From Prorocentrum cordatum (taxonomy: Eukaryota > Sar > Dinophyceae > Prorocentrales > Prorocentraceae), in assembly GCA_963575745.1 (NCBI GenBank), contig CAUYUJ010016698.1:151001-215000 (forward strand): a stretch of 64,000 nt of DNA, in the 5' to 3' direction. Shown here piece by piece: positions 1 through 8,752 of this stretch. The first letter of the stretch is position 1; the number at the start of each line of letters is the position of its first letter. The translations under genes and the position numbers were made by a program. The notes under the pieces were generated by a model. It searched no databases. It worked only from the letters and a program-made list of their open reading frames with translations, and was not told the DNA's origin.

Positions 1-605
1 TCTTGGCCGAGTCAAGATCGAAAAGCGCAAAACAAACACACGTCCCTAAGTTGTTTCAAAGCGGGTCCCCGATTGTTGCAATTTTCGGCGTCTTGGGGCC
101 GTTTTTGGGGGGTCCCGGGACCGTCTTCACGACGACCCGGGATGTGCATCCAGCCCTTGTTGGGAGTGGGCCGAGAGGCCGGGCGTGATGTGGAGAGGCC
201 AGGCGGTCGCTCTGGACGCCTCCTGCTGCGTGACCGCTGGCGGCACCGATGCTGCTGCCTCGCACTGGAACTCGAGGAGGCAACAGCTAAAGAAATGTTC
301 AGAGGGCCACGCGGATGTCTTGGATCCGCGAAATGGGAGATCATCGCACATGGCTGGCCGGCCGCCTCCCGCCCACGACGCCTGTAGCGCCTGTTCGGTT
401 AGCTTGTCGGGAGTGCCGCAGGCAGTGGTGGCAGTGGGCATTGCAACACTCACCTTGTGGCCATTTGGGTGGCAGCACGTCATGAAACAGTTGAACGTTG
501 CAGCTTCATTGCAGTTTCCCATCATGCGATAAGTATGCTGTTTAAAATGCCGTGGCATCTGCCAAGTTCGCCTGTAGCGTCAGCAATGATGGTCGTGTTG
601 ATAGT
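1..605. other. No recognised gene
   Basis: Mixed-composition GC-rich sequence. Several overlapping ORFs of 60-143 codons exist on both strands, but none shows a recognisable domain and they overlap one another as expected for stop-poor GC-rich DNA. I see no tandem repeat here. Confidence 0.4.
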
Positions 606-667
606 CAGAGAGAGGGAGAGAAAAAGGGAGAGGGAGATAGAGAGAGAGAGAGAGATAGAGAGGGATA
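606..667. repeat. GA-rich microsatellite
   Basis: Interrupted (GA)n/(GGGA)n purine tract. ORFs through it are simple Arg-Glu repeats. Confidence 0.9.
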
Positions 668-794
668 GGACAAACTAGGCTCTCGCGCCATATCTGGCAT
701 CGTGCCCCTCCCCCACATCCCTTTCCATTGCGCTGTTTGTGTTCTCTATCCGCGGACGCGTGTCATGGCGGGCCATCGTGTTACAGGCGGCCCA

Positions 795-957
795 GCTTAG
801 TAGGTCGACCCTGCCTAATCAAGGGTACCCTCGTGTCCTGTGCCTCGCGACCCATGATTCCTACATTCCTGTGTCGCTGTGGCCCTCGGAAGGGTCTTGT
901 GTCCTCTCGCGTACCCTGTCCAATCAAGTCCGACTGTATGCGCAGTCGGAAATAGGA
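795..957 (+). repeat. Interspersed repeat, family paired with 9.93 kb
   Basis: The block running from AGGTCGACCCTGCCTAATCA to CAATCAAGTCCGACT is a diverged relative of 9,931-10,070 and its copy at 44,059-44,198. The GGGTCTTGYGTCCTCTCGCG core is almost unchanged between them. No ORF is conserved between the copies, so it is treated as non-coding interspersed repeat. Confidence 0.6.
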
Positions 958-1179
958 AGCTTGTGGGATTTGTCGACATTGGGGGCCTGTGGGGCTTCTG
1001 CGACCTGCGACACCTCTGGAATACTGCTTGTTAATGTGGCTTGTGGTTGAGACGCAATCCACTAAGCGGCTTCAAAGCATGCCAGGATTTCGGACAGCGT
1101 CCTGATCCGTGAATTAGGCTGATGAGCAATGTTTGCTTGCTTGTTTGTTATGATATTACTCCTCCACCCCGCATCTATG

Positions 1180-1257
1180 TGTGCACAAGTATGTGTAGAT
1201 ATATACATATTCATTTATGTATATATACACACCTGTATATGTATATAGATATAAATG
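1180..1257. repeat. AT-rich (TATA/TACA) microsatellite
   Basis: Degenerate TATATACA and GTATAT tract directly upstream of a CCAAGAG-family element. The related element at 26.57 kb is likewise preceded by a TATATA tract (26,547-26,563), so the tract may belong to the element. Confidence 0.8.
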
Positions 1258-2204
1258 AACCGGGCCCCCTCCTGGGGCGTACTCCGCCTCGCTCACATCT
1301 CGTGTACGCTCCCGGTACTGCGCTTCCCGGCCTCCCGGGGAGCCCCCACAATTCTCAAAGACAGCCCAAGACGACCCCAAGAAGCCCCCAGAGCGTCAAA
1401 GGATTGCCCAAGACGCTGCCCAGCAACCCCGGATAGCTTTCGGGCGGCTCTCCAGGCTCCCAGGAGGCCTCCAAAAAAGATCTCAAGAGAATTCCGAGAG
1501 GCCTCCCGAAAACGCCGGGAGAACCTAAAATCGTTAATTTTCAGTGTTTTTCAATTGGCCTTCTCACCAGTTCATGCTTCCAACGCTCCCAGACGGCCGA
1601 AGAGGCCCCCAAGACCGCCCAAGAGGCCCCCAAGACGGCCCCAAGGCGGGCCAAGACGGTCCCAAGACTGCCGAAGAGGCGCCCCGGCCGGACAGTTCCA
1701 GACCACCCCAGAACAGTGCCCCCCAAACGAGGCAGTGACCACACCGTGCGGTGAGTCGGTGGGGATTCGGGGTCACCGCACGGTTTTGGGATTCGAGTCC
1801 CTCTCCGAGGACGTCTCGGGTGACAGGGGCCTCCGGGGTCCCAAAACCGTGCGGTGACGGACCGTTCGGTGAGGTCTGGGGAGATTTCGAGGTCGCCGCA
1901 CGGTCCGTCACCGCACCGTTTCGGGACTCCCAGGCCCAAGATGAGCCCAAGAGCGGGAGCAGGAGGCCGCCAGAGACCTCCGAGAGGACTCCGTGACCCC
2001 CCAAAGGCCTCCAACACACCCCAGACCCCTGAGAGGCCACAAAAAAAAACTCTGACGAGGTCCCCAAAACAGCCCAAGAGAGCTTCGAGAGCCGTCCCGA
2101 AAGAGCCCGAGGAGGGTCAAATCGTTGCTTTCCAGTGTTTTTTGTTGATTTTTGTTTGCCTTCTCACGTTTTTCCCGCTTCCAACGCTCCAAGACTAAGG
2201 CTGG
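1258..2204 (+). repeat. CCAAGAG superfamily element, copy 1 (leader type 2)
   Basis: A leader (GGTACTGCGCTTCCCGGCCT, 1,313-1,332) is followed by phased arrays of CCCAAGAC/CCAAGAGGCC words and two AT-richer islands at about 1,525-1,595 and 2,115-2,195. Each island has a T-rich run, a GCCTTCTC motif and then CTTCCAACGCTC. The same leader and order recur at 2,230-2,412 and at 26,617 (60,728 in copy B). An inverted-repeat hairpin sits inside (1,772-1,858). Part of this copy is collinear with both flanks of the spliced-leader insert, so it serves as the empty-site reference. ORFs here (for example 200 codons at 1,255) merely translate the words. Confidence 0.75.
1772..1858. repeat. Hairpin with perfect 20-bp inverted arms
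   Basis: GTCACCGCACGGTTTTGGGA at 1,772-1,791 is the exact reverse complement of 1,839-1,858, with a 47-nt loop. Related CCGTGCGGTGA and CCGCACGG words flank it on both sides (1,743-1,755 and 1,890-1,920). The same structure occurs at 37,759-37,845 and a half copy at about 36,905-36,925. It resembles the fold of a short non-autonomous element with terminal inverted repeats; mobility is inferred. Confidence 0.8.
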
Positions 2205-2412
2205 GATTTCAGATATTTTTTTTGGCAGGTTCAACAAATGCGCACCCCCTCCTCCCAGGGTCCCACACCTTCCCGGAACATCTGCGGAACGCTCCCAGCA
2301 CGGCGACTCCCGGCCTCCGGGGGAGCCCCCAAAACGCCCAAGGACAGCCCAAGACGACCCAAAGAAGCCCCCAGAACGTCAAAGAAAGGCCCAAGACGCT
2401 CCCAAGCAACCC
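2205..2412 (+). repeat. CCAAGAG element, copy 2, left part (interrupted)
   Basis: Collinear with copy 1: CTCCCGGCCTCCGGGGGAGC, then AAGACGACCC and CCCCCAGAACGTCAAAG, then AAGACGCTCCCAAGCAACCC ending at 2,412. In copy 1 the matching AAGACGCTGCCCAGCAACCC is followed at once by GGATAGCTTTCGGGCGG; here that continuation appears only at 3,132, after the insert. Confidence 0.8.
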
Positions 2413-2434
2413 ACCGTAGCCATTTTGGCTCAAG
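2413..2434 (+). other. Dinoflagellate spliced-leader (DinoSL) relic
   Basis: All 22 positions match the DinoSL consensus, with A at the variable first position; the core CCGTAGCCATTTTGGCTCAA is at 2,414-2,433. In dinoflagellates this leader is trans-spliced onto the 5' ends of nuclear mRNAs. It is not an SL RNA gene, because no donor GT follows: the next bases are CAGCTCC. It therefore marks a reverse-transcribed transcript. No second copy was seen on either strand by eye. Confidence 0.95.
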
Positions 2435-2515
2435 CAGCTCCGGCTCCAGTCCGCTCTGCGTGTTGACCCGCTGGGGCTGGCGGGCATCGCTCCACCCGAG
2501 CGGGGGGGGGGGGGC

Positions 2516-2653
2516 ATGGCCGCTCGGCCCCTGCCTGGCCTGAGCACCAAGAACACTGTCTTGGATTGCCAGTCGCCGTGGATCCAATACGTCACCGTTA
2601 AAGAGCGCCCCAAAATCGGACCCCACCTCGGACTATACCACCTCCGGGCTTAG
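2516..2653 (+). CDS. Small ORF, first AUG after the spliced leader
   Basis: First ATG downstream of the leader, after an 81-nt leader-to-ATG stretch that includes a 13-G run. It encodes 45 residues starting MAARPLPGLSTKNTVLDCQS and ending in a TAG at 2,651. No family is recognised. It could be the original short product, the start of a longer protein broken by frameshift, or chance. Nothing suggests it is expressed from this location. Confidence 0.25.
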   Translation: MAARPLPGLSTKNTVLDCQSPWIQYVTVKERPKIGPHLGLYHLRA

Positions 2654-3122
2654 CTTGGTCTCGTCGTCGTATGGCGGCAGCGCCCGAGCCGGGGGAAGAG
2701 CGGAGCTGGGGTGTGGCCCGAGCATCTGGGGCAAATCGCTGCAGCACCCGGTACGTGGAGGGCGACGTGCGGCGGCCTCCCAGCAGGACAGGGCGCGGCC
2801 CAAGCCAGGAGGAAGGAGGTGCGGCTCCGGAGGTGGAGAGGGGCAACGCCTCGGAAAGCCCGGAAGGACGTCGTTCGCGGGCGCATTGGCGCCGCATGCA
2901 GCGGAAATGGGCGAAAGGACACAGGCGGGGGAAGGCCATAGCGGCCGGCAGCGCGAACGACACGCAGGAGCTGTTTGTGCAGAGACACGCAGAGGTTGCC
3001 CTCGGGGGCGGCAGCTCGAGCGGAACCCTTCCGTCTGGCACCAAGATCTCCCTTTGATTGTGGGCGCCTCTTTGGTTGCGTTGGGTCCGTGGTACATCGT
3101 GGTTTCGATCATCAGAAAAAAA

Positions 3123-3837
3123 GACAGCCCAGGATAGCTTTTGGGCGGCTCTCCAGGCTCCCAGGAGGCCTTCCAGAACACCTTAAGGGAACTCCGAGAG
3201 GCCTCCCGAGAGCGCCCAGAGAACATAGCATCGTTTGTCATGGTTGTTTTCAGGGTTATTAGCCTTCTCACCATGTCATGCTTCCAGCGCTCCAAGACGG
3301 CCAAAGATACCCCCAAGACCGCCCCGAGACCGCCCGAGAGGCCCCCAAAACGGCCCCAATACGGACCAAGACGGCCCCGAAGTGGCGCCCACGGCAGCGT
3401 CCGGCCACCCGAGAACAGGCCCAAGATGAGCCCAAGAGCGGGAGCAGGAGGCCGCCAGAGACCTCCGAGAGGACTCCGTGACCCCCCAAAGGCCTCCAAC
3501 ACACCCCAGACCCTTGAGAGGCCCCCAGAAGTCTTCGAAGAGGCCCCCAGAACAGCCCAAGAGAGCTGAGCCGGCCCGAGAGAGCCCGAGGAGGGTAAAT
3601 TCGTCGCCTCCCAGTGGCTTTTTGTCGACATGTTTCGCCTTCTCATGCTTTTTCCTGCTTCTAACGCTCCAAGACAGGAATTCGAAACAAAAGGGTTTCC
3701 AGAGATTCCTTTTTTGTTCCCAGCCCTCCTTGGTTGGATATTCGTTTTGGAAAGAGCACTGCGGTCGCGTCCCTCTCCTCCTCCCGCCTCTTCCCTCCTC
3801 CTGCCCTCTCTTCGCCGTCGCTGGGGGGGGGCTGTTG
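3123..3837 (+). repeat. CCAAGAG element, copy 2, right part, plus M101 tail
   Basis: Resumes copy 2 at GGATAGCTTTTGGGCGGCTC (3,132) and continues collinearly with 1,431 onward, with AT-rich islands at about 3,228-3,297 and 3,598-3,672. From about 3,655 the sequence, read on the minus strand, matches the tail following the 101-bp array at 26,380-26,485 (minus-strand words CAGTGCTCTTTCCAAAACGA and CCAACCAAGGAGGG). It is therefore the tail of the 101-bp element in reverse orientation. Confidence 0.7.
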
Positions 3838-5800
3838 CGATCTGCGAAACTGTCGCCAGTTTCGAGGGCGGCTGGCGGGTCCAGCGGAGAGAGGCACCGT
3901 GCAGCTCTGAGGTAGACCTCGCCGTCCCTTGGGGGGCTGCGATCTGCGAACTCATCGCCACTTTCGAGGGTTGCTGGTGGGTCCAGCGGAGTGAGGCACC
4001 GCGCAGGTCTGAGGTAGACCTCGCCGTCCGTGGGGGTTTGCAATCTGCGAACTTGTCGCCACTTCCGAGGGTGTCTGGTGGGTCCAGCGGAGTAAGGCGC
4101 CGCGCAGATCTGAGGTGGACCTCGCCTTCCCTAGGGGGTTTGCGATCTGCGACTTTGGCGCCGCTTTCGGCGGCTGCTGGTTGGCCCAGCGGACCGAGGC
4201 ACCGCGCAGATCTGAGGTGGACCTCGCTTTCCCTAGGGGGCTGCGATCTGCGAACTTGTCGCTGCATTCGAGGGTTGCTGTTGGGTCCAGCGGGTTGAGG
4301 CACCGCGCAGATCCGAGGTAGACCTCGCCGTCCTTGGGGGGCTGCGATATGCGACGATGTCGCCACTTTCGAGCGCTGCTGGTGGGTCCAGCGGAATGAG
4401 GCACCGCGCAGATTTTAGGTAGACCTCGCCGTCCGTGGGGGTTTGCGATTTGCGAACTTGTCGCCACTTTCGAGGGCTGCCGGTGGGCCCAGCGGAGTGA
4501 GGCACCGCGCAGATCTGGAGGTTTGCGATCTGCGACACTTGTGCCGCTTTCGGTGGCTGCTGGTTGGTCCAGCGGAGTGAGGCACCGCGCAGATCTGAGG
4601 TAGACCTCGCCGTCCCTGGGTTTTGCGATCTGCGAACGTGTCGCCACTTCCGAGGGTTGCTAGTGGGTCCAGCAGAGTAAGGCACCGCGTAGATCTGAGG
4701 TAGACCTCGCCGTCCCCGGGGAGCTGCGATCTGCGACCCTGGTGCCACTTTCGGTGGCTGCTGGTGGGTCCAGCAGAGTAAGGCACCGCGCAGATCAGAG
4801 GTAGACCCCGCGGCCCTTGTGGGGCTGCGATCTACGACGCTGTCGCCACTTTTCAGGGCTGCCGGTGGGTCCAGCGGAGCGAGGCACTGCGCAGATTTGA
4901 GGTCGACCTCGCCGTTTTTGGGGGGCTGCGATCTGCGACGCTGTCGCCATTATCGGGGACTGCTGGTGGGTCCAGTTGGGGGGGCTGCGATCTGCAAAAT
5001 GTTCGCTTCTGTCGAGGGCTGCTGGTGGGTCCAGCGGGTTGAGGCACCGCGCAGATCCGAGGCAGACCTCGCCGTCCTTGGGGGGCTGCGATATGCGAAT
5101 TTGTCGCCACTTTCGAGGGCTGCTGGCGTGTCCAGCGGAGTGAGGCACCGCGCAGATCTGAGGTAGACCTCGCCGCCCTTGGGGGGTTGCGATCTGCGAC
5201 ACTTGTGCCGCTTTCGGTGGCTGCTGGTGGGCCCAGCGGAGCGAGGCACCGCGCAGATCTGAGGTGGACCTCGTCGTCCCTGGGGGGCTGCGATCTGCGA
5301 ACTTGTCGCCGCTTTCGAGGGCTGCTGGGGGGTCCAGTGGAGTGAGGCGCCGCGCAGATCTGAGGTAGACCTCGCCGCCCTTGGTGGTTTGCGTTCTGCG
5401 ACACTGGTGCCGCTTTCGGTGGCTGCTGGTATGTCCAGCGGAGTGAGGCACCGCACAGATCTGAGGTGGACCTCGCCTTCCCTGGGGGGGCTGCGATCTG
5501 CGAACTTGTCGATGCATTCGAGGGTTGCTGGTGGGTCCAGCGGAGTGAGGCACCGCCCAGATCTGAGGTAGACCTCGCCGTCCCTGGGGGTTTGCGATCT
5601 GCGAACTTGTCGCCACTTTCGAGGGCTGCCGGTGGGTCCAGCGGAATGAGGCACCGCAGATTTGAGCGGGACCTCGCGGTCCTTGGGGGGGCTGCGATTT
5701 GCTAAATTGCATTCGTTTTCGAAGGTTGCTGGTGGGTGCAGCGGAGCGAGGCACCGCGCAGATCTGAGGTAGACTTCGCCATCCCTGGGGGGCTGCGAGC
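3838..5800 (-). repeat. 101-bp minisatellite, about 20 units (M101 array 1)
   Basis: The word GATCTGCGAA and close variants recurs at 3,839, 3,941, 4,042, 4,144, 4,245, 4,346, 4,447, 4,528, 4,628, 4,728, 4,829, 4,930, 4,989, 5,090, 5,191, 5,292, 5,393, 5,495, 5,596, 5,696 and 5,796. That is a 100-102-bp period with two shortened units (81 and 59 bp). Units differ by scattered substitutions, so the array is not freshly amplified. All three minus-strand frames of the unit lack stops, which creates overlapping ORFs of 412, 577 and 255 codons. As 101 is not divisible by three, any one ORF cycles through three unrelated peptide repeats, which argues against coding. Opposite-orientation relatives lie at 26,020-26,370 and 60,121-60,471. 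Confidence 0.9.
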
Positions 5801-6140
5801 CTCGCGAATGCCGCTCGCAGAATTATATGCGCCCATGTCACGTCCTCACCTCCGTATAACGTGTCCCCGTTTACTCGTGCCCCGCATTGCGCAGGGTTTT
5901 GGTACTTCGCCAGGGTAATTTCAAGTTGGGGCTCATACTCCCGATCCTCTTCTTCGAGCCCCATCAAGACTTCGGGGTCACATGCAACAATGTTTCGGGA
6001 ATGTTGCTGAACTGTCTGACGTTGCCTTGGCACTCTCTTGGGTCATCTTCGTGTCCTCTTGGCTGTCCCTTGAATGATGTTTAAGAGATCGAGGTCCCAT
6101 GATCCCAGGCGTTGAAGCAGTGGGATTGTATACGTTTTTT
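5790..6140 (-). pseudogene. Coding-like minus-strand segment across the duplication edge
   Basis: Read on the minus strand, one frame runs from just after a 13-A run (plus-strand T13 near 6,134-6,146) to the 101-bp array, with a single TGA at 6,043-6,045. Its peptide (for example EVLMGLEEEDREYEPQLEIT and GDTLYGGEDVTWAHIILRAA) has balanced acidic and hydrophobic composition, unlike the repeat translations around it. The 23.9-kb duplication begins inside it at 5,969. In copy B the same frame continues into different sequence (CDPEVASDYLD). No family is recognised. It may be a gene remnant or an exon; expression is unknown. Confidence 0.3.
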
Positions 6141-6270
6141 TTTTTTTCAAACTCACCCCCTGCTTAACTTTGCACGAAGACCCCAAGAGGCATCCCAACA
6201 TACCGTGGCCTGCATGCGGAGAACGTCTAGCCCGCAGCCCAGGCAGTACAACGTAAACAAAGGAAACACG

Positions 6271-6576
6271 GGACATCCCACCATTCCGTTTTTCTGTTGC
6301 TTCTAAATTGGCCCCCGCCTTGTCTACTTTTTGCACAACAGACCACAATTAAGGCCCCAGAAAAGAACCCAGGAAACCGTCGAGGGTCCCAAATCATTGA
6401 ACACCTCACGGCAAGTGGTGACCTTTGCGTTGCCGCAGTTCTCTTTCTATACGATTCCGAGCTTTGCGCAGGGCCTCCAAGAGAGTCCTTGGATGCAAGA
6501 CGCGACAAGGATGATATTCCATGCGTTCGCCCATCAAGCCTAGCTAGAAGTTGAGCGCGCGCGCGAGGCGCGCGCC
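6271..6576 (+). repeat. Interspersed element ending in a CG hairpin, copy 1
   Basis: Collinear with 26,880-27,188: GGACATCCCA, then GCCTTGTCTACT/GTCTACTCTCGCACAACA, ACCACAATT, CCCAGGAA, TTCTATACGATTCCGAG, GCGCAGGGCCTCCAAG and CAAGCCTAGCTAGA, ending in a hairpin of alternating GC at 6,555-6,576. A TG/TA microsatellite follows at once. Counterparts in copy B lie at 40,392-40,697 and 60,991-61,299. Defined end plus adjoining microsatellite suggests a small mobile or formerly mobile unit. Confidence 0.7.
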
Positions 6577-6585
6577 ATGGGTTCA

Positions 6586-6620
6586 GTGTGTGTATATATA
6601 TATATATATGTATGTATATA
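6586..6620. repeat. TG/TA microsatellite
   Basis: GTGTGTATATATATATATAT tract directly after the CG hairpin; two bases longer in copy B. Confidence 0.85.
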
Positions 6621-6700
6621 CCATGACATAGTGGATCATAAGAGAACAGAGCATAACATCATTTTTTGTTTCGAGCGATCCCCACTTCTGTTTATATCAT

Positions 6701-6776
6701 CCCTCTCCTCCTCCTCCTCCTCCTCCTCCTCCTTTTCCTCCTCCTCCTTTGAATATCCTCCTCCTCCTCCTCGCCA
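6701..6776 (+). repeat. CCT microsatellite
   Basis: (CTC)n with short interruptions; copy B carries one more triplet, the first length change between the two duplicates. Confidence 0.9.
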
Positions 6777-6779
6777 CGC

Positions 6780-6882
6780 TTAAGGGGGTCAGGGCGCTTT
6801 TCAGGGGGGCCGAAAGGCTTTCCAGGGGGCAACGAAGCCCTTCAGGGGGGCCGAAAGGCTCTTCAGGGAGGCCTTCACCGTT
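6780..6882 (+). repeat. Short minisatellite, TTCAGGGGGGCCGAAAGGCT
   Basis: Three to four degenerate units of about 20-40 bp built on CAGGGGGGCCGAAAGGC and its variant CCAGGGGGCAACGAAGCC. Part of the unit is self-complementary (GGCC and GCCTTTCGGC). Confidence 0.65.
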
Positions 6883-6964
6883 TTCAAGGATTTGTATACT
6901 CCGGAGACCCCTTGGCCGTCCGGGCGTTCCCCCTGAGTTTTCCTCTCCATTTCTGATGGAGGGC

Positions 6965-7235
6965 GGGTCGTTTTCACAGATGGACGGCGTGTCGTTTCAA
7001 AATGTCGCTCTCGCCGTATCGCCGCGCGCACTCGTTTTACACATTTCCATGAGTTTCATGGACTGGAGGCGACTGGTTTTCAAACTGTGGCTCTCAGCTT
7101 AGCCGCGCGCGCAGTCGCTTTAAACCATTGTAAGAGTTTCACGGATTGGGGGCTGTTCCTTTTCCAAAATGTGGTTCTCGCTTTAGCGCCCCGCACATTC
7201 GCTTGATGTTTGAAAGAGTTTCTGGGATTCCCACG
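6965..7235 (+). repeat. 85-bp degenerate tandem repeat, three units
   Basis: The aligned words GTTTCAAAATGTCGCTCTCG (about 6,987), TTTTCAAACTGTGGCTCTCA (about 7,076) and TTTTCCAAAATGTGGTTCTC (about 7,160) are followed each time by a GCC(G)CGCGCA(C/G)TCG block and a GAGTTTC block. Spacing is about 85 bp. Substituted bases show an old array. Confidence 0.6.
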
Positions 7236-7515
7236 ATCAGCGTACAAAAATTGTGTTTGGGAGGTATTGAGGGTTTTGAGTTTTGAGGGTGCAATAGTTA
7301 CGTTGGATCGCGGTGCTGAAGTCCCAGGAATGGTACGATTCAGGACCGCCTAGACGCAACAGTCAGGTTGATCCGTGGCACTGGGCTCGACAAACATGTT
7401 TTCGCATGCTTCAGGGTCTTCAAACGGTTGTATTCCAGCGGGGCGGTCCCCTCCGGGGAAATGAATCGTTGTAAGGGCCTATCAGACAGGATTGTCGAGG
7501 AGGTTTGTTCCAACA
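7236..7515. other. No recognised gene
   Basis: Balanced-composition sequence leading into the polypyrimidine tract. The only ORFs of note continue into that tract and are not credible. Confidence 0.4.
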
Positions 7516-8752
7516 TCACCTTCTCCTCCTCCTCCTCCTCCACTTTCTCCTCTTCTTCCTCCTCCTCCTCCTCCCACCTCCTCCTCCTCCTCTTCCTCCT
7601 CCTCCTCCTCCCCTCCTCATCCTCCTCTTCCTCCTTGTCCTCCTTTTCCTCCCCCTCCTCCTCCTCCTCCTCCTCCTCCGCCTCCTCCTCCTCCTCCTCC
7701 TCCTCCTCCTCCTCCTCCTCCTCCTCCCCCTGCCTCATCCCCCTCCCCCGCCCCCTCCCTCTCCTTCTCCACCTCCGTTTCCTCGTCTTCCTCCTGTTCC
7801 TCCCCCCTTCTCCCCCCCCCCCCCTCCTGCTCCCCCTCCTCGCCCTCTTCCGCCTCCTCATCCTCCTCCTCGTCCTCTCCTCCTCCTCCTCCTCCTCCTC
7901 CTCTTCTCCCCTTCCCCCTCCTCCTCCTCCTCCTCTTCCTCCTCCTCCTCCCCCTTCTCCTCCTCCTTCCCTTCCCCCATTCCCCTCCCCCTCCCCCTCC
8001 CCCTCCTCCTCTGTTTCCTCGTCTTCCTCCTCTTCCTCCCCCATTCTCCCCCACCCCCCCCTCCTCCTCCCCCTCTGCCTCTTCCTCCTCCTCCTCCTCC
8101 TCCTCCTCCTTTTCCTCCTCCTCCTCTTCCTCCTCCTCTCCTCCTCCTCCTCCTCCTCCTCCCCTCCCCCTCCCCCTGCTTCTCCTCTTCCTTTTCCTCC
8201 TCGTCCTTCTCCTCCCCCTTCTCCCCCCCCCCCTCCTCCTCCTCCTCCCCCCCTCCTCTTCCTCCTTCTCCATCACCTCCTCCTCCTCTTCCTCCTCATC
8301 CTCATCCTCCCCCTCCCCCCTCCCCACTTTCCCTCCTCCTCTTCCTCCTCCTCCCCTTTCTCTTCCTCCTCTTCCTCCTCATCCTCCTCCTCCTCCTGCT
8401 CCTTCTCAGCCTCCTCCTCTTTCTTCTGCTCCTCCCTCTCCTCATCCTCCTGTCCCCCCCCCCCCTGTTCCTCCTCCTCCTCCTCCTTGGCCGCCTCCCC
8501 CTCCCCCTCCTCCTTCTCCTCCTCCTCTTCTCCTCCTCCTTTTCCTCTTCCTCCTCTCCTTCCTCCTCTTCCTCCTCGTCCTCGTCCTCCTCCTCATTCT
8601 CCGTCTCCCCCCTCCTCCTCTTCATCCTCCTCCTCTTCCTCCTCCTCCTCTTCGTGCTCCTCTCCCTCTGCCTCCCCATCCTTTTCCGCCTCCTCTTCTC
8701 CACCTCCTTCTCCTCCTCATCCTTATCCTCCCCATTCTCCTCGTTCTCCTCA
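7516..8752 (+). repeat. 1.24-kb polypyrimidine tract (CCT/CTT/C-run)
   Basis: Almost pure C and T on the plus strand, mostly CCT and CTT triplets with C-runs; isolated A or G bases interrupt it. ORFs of 430-470 codons through it encode only Ser/Pro/Leu (or Glu/Arg/Gly on the other strand) and are rejected as genes. Copy B (about 41,642-42,880) differs by numerous triplet insertions and deletions, while unique flanks are nearly identical. Confidence 0.95.

Larger units (their letters stand above)
2413..3122 (+). mobile_element. Retroposed trans-spliced mRNA (processed retrocopy)
   Basis: The insert begins with the complete dinoflagellate spliced leader and ends in a seven-A run (3,116-3,122), the two marks of a mature trans-spliced polyadenylated mRNA. 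On both sides the host repeat element continues collinearly with the intact copy at 1.26 kb. The flanks AAGCAACCCA (left) and AGACAGCCCA (right) agree at 7 of 10 positions, all differences being transitions, which suggests a decayed target-site duplication. The source gene is not recognised: overlapping ORFs inside include 45 codons (2,516), 128 codons (2,671-3,057) and 160 codons (2,655-3,137). The last carries a hydrophobic stretch near its end but runs past the A tract. Genomic spliced-leader relics from recycled cDNA are known in dinoflagellates; the assignment of this particular insert is inference. Confidence 0.75.

Noticed and set aside
2413-2440. Spliced-leader RNA gene
   Set aside because: The leader is not followed by a GT donor or any Sm-site-like tail, so it is a relic in a cDNA.
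3838-5800. CRISPR-like array
   Set aside because: Units are 101-bp, contiguous and diverged throughout, with no repeat-spacer alternation and a eukaryotic context.
2633-6033. Minus-strand ORFs of 577 and 412 codons as real repeat proteins
   Set aside because: The 101-bp period rotates the frame in each unit and indels between units do not keep frame. Kept only as a testable finding.
6577-6620. TATA-box promoter
   Set aside because: The TATATA is part of a TG/TA microsatellite after a repeat-element hairpin; dinoflagellate promoters are not known to rely on such a box.
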